From assembly GCA_015179025.1 (NCBI GenBank), contig WHUX01000035.1, positions 248,001 through 312,000 of the forward strand: 64,000 nt of DNA. The letters run 5' to 3'. Each line of letters begins with the position of its first letter. Within the stretch, counting starts at the first letter, position 1. The stretch is from Terfezia claveryi (taxonomy: Eukaryota; Ascomycota; Pezizomycetes; Pezizales; Pezizaceae). Shown here piece after piece: positions 60,105 to 64,000 of the stretch. Below the pieces are notes generated by a model, which was not told where the DNA came from, made no database searches, and saw nothing but the letters and a program-made list of their open reading frames with translations. Both the position numbers and the translations under genes were made by a program.

Positions 60105-60706
60105 AATAGGCATATCAAAGGCGAAAAATCGAAGAGATAGAGAAGAGTAGGGGAAGTAGGGGGATTATGATTGTGGGATACTTTTTCATCGGGGGAATAT
60201 TGTTTGTGATTTTTCAACCATATATTTTGTTTTGCCACTGTTTTTTTTGATAGGACGATTGATGGGTGGATGTTCCGGGCGTGATGAATTAATGTATACG
60301 TGCACCAAACGAGTAGTAGGTTTTCTTCTTGATTTCATGCATGGTCGACGAATATGGGTGGCCTTGACCGGCAATAATTTAGAAAAGGACTCTCGAGAGA
60401 TTTTGTAAAACTGTACTATGGATTACAATAGAGATTTGTGAGTCAGTTGGTTAGTAAGAGTAAGAGGGCCCACCAAAATTATGCCACAATTCAGGTGGGA
60501 ATATATATGGGGAGTGGTTTACGACATACCGTGTTTCTATTGTAAATTTACCTTTGTTGCTGGATTATGGTAAGTTGTACAGTTCTATCTATCTGCAATG
60601 GGGATGGATGTGTAGGCTATATGGCCTGGACGGTTTTAACGCGGTGAAGTTCAAGGTACAGACTAGTGATTGTCTTTGAAGATGAAGACTACCGCAGAAA
60701 GACGTC
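60105..60706. other. convergent 3' flanks of SEC16 and BTB gene
   Basis: Space between the two stop codons. No gene or repeat recognised. Confidence 0.5.
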
Positions 60707-61840
60707 TCAGTCCGGGTAACTCAAGTCCCCATTCCCCCCCGTACCTTTACATGACGAGTTACTACAGACCAGGTTCTCGTGCATCCAATAGGCCCCTTTT
60801 CCTTTTGAGCAGCATTTCTGCAAATCCACCGTGTATTCCTCTCGACTACCCGAAATATAACAGCTTGTCCCGTTTGCCCGCTTAAGACAGCCCGGACAAA
60901 CGATATGCGCAACATCCGACTTAAGACAAACCATGCAGTATCGAAGTAAGGCATGTTGGTTAACCTTATTCCACGGTGGTCGTGAGGCCCTCCGCACACA
61001 TTGAATAACCGCCCCCACTACCTCTGGATTATCCATCAATAAATTCAAAAAGCAGTCTTTCTTGCGCAAGATTTCCAAATTCCATGCCATATATTGTGCA
61101 TAGTCCTTGAGTAAAGGATCAGTTTGCACCGGAAGATTTGTAAAGGCGTAATCAAAGACATTTGTAACCTCCATTGTTTCTTCATCGCTTGGGCGGGGGT
61201 AGCCATCGAGCGCTTGTAAACTCCGGTTGGCTTTGTCATAGGCCTCGTCTTTGAGCACGGGAATGTTAAAACGCTCAGCAAAGGCGTATATGTGAGTGTG
61301 AATTGACAATGCAAGTACACCTGACTGGGCTCTGTACACAGCTAATCATGATTAGTAAACCCTTGATATATTAGGTGAATATCGAATTAGTTTGTCAGGT
61401 ATGAGATATAGCGAAACATACACAGTATAGTAGCCCTTATATGCCCATTGGAGAAACCTTTCGATGGTAGTTGCATTAACCTCATGAAGAATCATCCTAC
61501 TTTCCTTTCCTTCTTTCATATCATTATTTGTATGTTTCGCTAGTTCGGGGGAAATCGAAGCAAGCAATGCTCGATGGATCAAATATTCTGGCAGAAGTTT
61601 GCCTTTCTGAAGAGCTATGCTTGATGACTCCGTGGCTGGGCCCGTCTCGGGTGGGCTTTCGGTAATGCTATCGCTACTGCTATCACCGGCATCCGCAAGG
61701 ACAATTGTGAACAGTCCGCCTTGGAACATGGAGAAATTGAAATCTGCCCTATATATTTGCATTGCGAGCAAGTTTGCAATAGTTAGTCTGGTTTTGTTAT
61801 ATGATTGATTGATCTAAGGATAGGAATCATACTCCGTCAT
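60707..61840 (-). CDS. BTB/POZ domain protein with Cys-rich tail
   Basis: Probable protein-protein adaptor; partner unknown. Model: complement(join(60707..61331, 61422..61748, 61833..61840)), 319 aa, open across both introns. The first exon would encode only eight bases (MTE begins), then ADFNFSMFQGGLF. The BTB core shows LPEYLIHRALLASISPELAK (the binding-loop HRALL motif), ATTIERFLQWAYKGYYT and, after the 90-nt intron, HTHIYAFAERFNIPVLKDEA, typical of fungal BTB proteins. The C-terminal 75 residues are rich in Cys (CMVC, CPGC, CC), suggesting a small metal-binding module. The acceptor at 61332 was chosen over an earlier TAG because it keeps the BTB frame. The 8-nt first exon is plausible but unproven; an in-frame methionine at 61720 (MFQGG) is the alternative. 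Confidence 0.85.
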
Positions 61841-63395
61841 TGTTGTGATTGATTCTCTGTATGTGATGTTTTCCGGATAAGTGAGAAAGTGCGGATACAA
61901 CAAAACGAAATGTAACTTTTAAACAAATATAAAGAAGTATGGTTGGAGGCCTGATTCTACGAATAGATCGAGTACGGACTCTATATAAATATAAGTATGT
62001 AATTTCACTGCAACCTTACGTGTTCATGCATTTCTTTGCTTAATACATACAGTACGTATGTACTGTCTTTGTTTTGCATTTGCATTGGCATTGGCATGTC
62101 TATGCGTCTGGGGAGTCTGGTTTCTAAGGCTATGAGCGGCCCTGTTCCCTCATCACAAAGACTCGGTACACCCACGGGACAATAGAACTTCCCTCAAGTT
62201 TTAAAAAGCATACACATAGTGATAATACATAATAGCTACCGGTACTAAAGCTTTTGTTATATAATTTTCTTTTTATTTACTTATATCTAGTATGCTTGTA
62301 TTAAGTGTACTCTGTTACCACTGCTACTTATTATCTACATAGCCTTCTGAATACTCCTATTAAACAAGAAACAGAGTTGCAATATAACTTGGAAGAGGGA
62401 TTGGAGGACTCTATGCAACACTTGGAAGTGAGAAGCATAGTCATATCTCATTGAGTACATTAGCACTAATATATTTTCATCATCCATGCACCTTCATTAA
62501 ATTGCTACATTTGGTAATCACATTCCCAGAAAGGCCAACCCATGCTCTGGCGACCGGAGGAATTTCATTTGTATGTTCCCTAGGCAGGCCTATATACGTG
62601 CATAGGCCGGCCCCCCCAAGAATCGTAAACACGACCATCACCACGAGCCCCACCACCAAAGGCAGTACCTCTCCACCCACTCCCAAACAAAATCCCCCCC
62701 CCCCAAAAGAAACCTGCGGCGGCGGCACCACCCCCAAACCCTCCAAATAAGAATCCTACATCAACGCTAGCACGAGCAGTAGACTTGTATGCTGCCCCAA
62801 CTACTGTACATACATGCCCAGTCTGATGCGCCGCTGGATTGAAGAAGACAAAAAGAGCGCTAATCATCTACATGGCGGAAGAAATCGACATCCAGCACGG
62901 GCTCCGCATTGGATAAAAGATTAACTTGCCTTGTCCTGAATCCCAAGTACCATATGGCGAGCTGTCTGGAAGTTGTCCCACGTCGTTGGTATTTTTCGAT
63001 ATGGGGGTTCCCCATAGAAGGAGCATGGAACTGCGGGTCCTCTGACTCTCAACCAGCATCATTCGAAAGAGCTCGAAGTGGGCTTCAAGAGTCATTCCCA
63101 GCGACCTTCCCCCTCAAGTTTTCCCCGGCTGCCAAGCTCACGATCGGAGGGATATTCTGCGATTCTTCCCGACGCACCGTATTCAGAGCTCTGACACCGC
63201 ACCCACATCTCCGGGTATCTTCCTTTTAAATACGTCAGAACCCACATACCACCACAAAGAACAAATCATGCCGGAGATAACTCCCACACCACTCTGCTGA
63301 TTGGTTGACATTGCGAAGCCGCAAAACAACATCCTTCCCAACCAACCAAACCCATACCTTTTTTTTAAACACTCATTACTGCCGAACACACACAC
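61841..63395. other. intergenic, 1.5 kb
   Basis: No gene is supported. A Gly-rich minus frame (62580-62867) and a 75-codon minus frame (62868-63095) lie next to each other but show no recognised domain or convincing splice joining. Confidence 0.4.
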
Positions 63396-63593
63396 ATGCC
63401 GGGCAAGGGAAAGAGAAAGCACAATCCTGGGAAGAACGATCGACTAAGTCCACCACTCAAGACGGCTACCAGTCAGCGGACACCCGCAGCCACTATCCCT
63501 AGACCTCATAGCAGTCTGTACGCTTTACGCTCCAGGGTTCTGAGTCTCGTTGAGCGAGGACCCATTGCATTTGGCAGCAGCATCGTACTATGA
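63396..63593 (+). CDS. possible first exon of a gene leaving the window
   Basis: The 65-codon frame begins MPGKGKRKHNPGKNDRL and is basic and Pro/Ser-rich with no known domain. A pyrimidine-rich stretch ending in CCCAG (63650) could be an acceptor leading to further coding sequence, but two frames compete downstream (63651-63728 and 63662-63844), so no model is offered. Promoter-like spacing from the upstream intergenic region is the only support. Confidence 0.3.
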   Translation: MPGKGKRKHNPGKNDRLSPPLKTATSQRTPAATIPRPHSSLYALRSRVLSLVERGPIAFGSSIVL

Positions 63594-64000
63594 GCCTGGT
63601 GCGTCCCTTGCTTGGGATGTTTTTTTAACTCATTACCCCTATTCGATCCCAGTAAGCTGGAATGTGTAATCCGGGACTATCACGAGTCCCTCGCGTTTCA
63701 GCGTACATCGAGGGGCGAGAAGGCCCGGAGGTAGTGAACGTCTTAAACCAAATCGACCCGTGTAAAACATGGGGCAGGCCAGCTTTTGACGTGGATCCAA
63801 TTCTGAGATCTCAGATGAGGAGTGGTCATTACACGTTTGGTTAGTATCTATATATAACGTGGATGCCCACAACTCGAGTGTAGGAGATCTTGAGTTTTGT
63901 GGGTCGGTCTACGTCATCCCGAAGTGTCTATCGACCGGATCCAGTCCTGAATCCGCCTGGATTTCCGGGTGGCTCATCATGGTCCCCTAATTGGGACCGC
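63594..64000. other. right edge, unresolved
   Basis: Open in two frames for up to 60 codons; possibly a second exon of the 63396 candidate. Nothing else recognised. Confidence 0.3.

Noticed and set aside
61785..61797. TAGTCTGGTT fragment inside the first BTB intron
   Set aside because: Ten matching bases without a duplication; it overlaps the branch-site region of the intron and is probably coincidental.
1..64000. CRISPR array, secondary-metabolite cluster or virus-derived locus
   Set aside because: The only regular repeats are minisatellites without spacers; no polyketide or peptide synthetase core gene is present; the only retroelement signal is a Ty3/gypsy fragment.

Overview
The window is a stretch of nuclear DNA from a filamentous ascomycete (Pezizomycotina). 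The evidence is many 51-108 nt GT-AG introns with CTNAC-type branch sites, fungus-restricted families (Con-6, a DUF1770-like protein, fungal-type SEC16, NEO1 and VAM7), and a Ty3/gypsy relic with a possible RIP-type stop. Gene density is low (about a dozen recognisable genes in 64 kb) and the spaces between genes are full of small transposon debris. That would suit a repeat-rich genome such as a truffle-like Pezizomycete, but the order is a guess and not something the sequence proves.

Layout. 475-2749 (+) is an endosomal Na+/H+ exchanger (NHX1 type) in eight exons. 3460-4282 (-) is a broken Ty3/gypsy reverse transcriptase. 6838-7447 (-) is a small DUF1770-like protein. 10646-17818 (-) is a complete acetyl-CoA carboxylase, 2279 aa in six exons. 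21231-21784 (+) is a Con-6 protein with an unusual N-terminal extension. 22331-25363 is a 3.0-kb palindrome-rich DNA transposon with no coding capacity. 27353-28576 (-) is a secreted, probably GPI-anchored, two-domain fasciclin protein. 32307-34742 (+) is an 811-aa single-pass membrane protein of unknown function. 35406-35754 (-) is a 76-aa Ser/Tyr/Asn-rich protein spread over three exons too short for a simple ORF search. 38018-39381 is minisatellite DNA. 41335-42642 (-) is VAM7, divergent from a two-TM fungal protein at 43103-44143 (+). 48899-52844 (-) is a NEO1-type P4-ATPase, divergent from SEC16 at 53514-60104 (+). 60707-61840 (-) is a BTB/POZ protein. A possible gene start lies at 63396.

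Several genes act in the endomembrane system: SEC16 in COPII exit sites, NEO1 in Golgi/endosome lipid flipping, VAM7 in vacuole fusion, and NHX1 in endosomal pH. They are not organised as a functional cluster.

The most unusual signal is a family of very small insertions (14-47 bp). They carry one or both ends of the sequence TAGTCTGGTTGGCACAAC, and at six loci the insert is flanked by 9-bp direct repeats (four exact, two with one mismatch). I read them as excision footprints or extreme internal deletions of a TIR transposon whose full copy is not in the window. Further elements are a 446-bp pogo-type MITE with TA duplications, a roughly 970-bp hAT-like element abutting a stop codon, and the 3.0-kb palindromic element with 95-bp TIRs and a 10-bp duplication. 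All gene models here were spliced by eye from conserved frame and splice signals; each has an open frame across its junctions except SEC16, where one base appears to be missing in a run of nine C.
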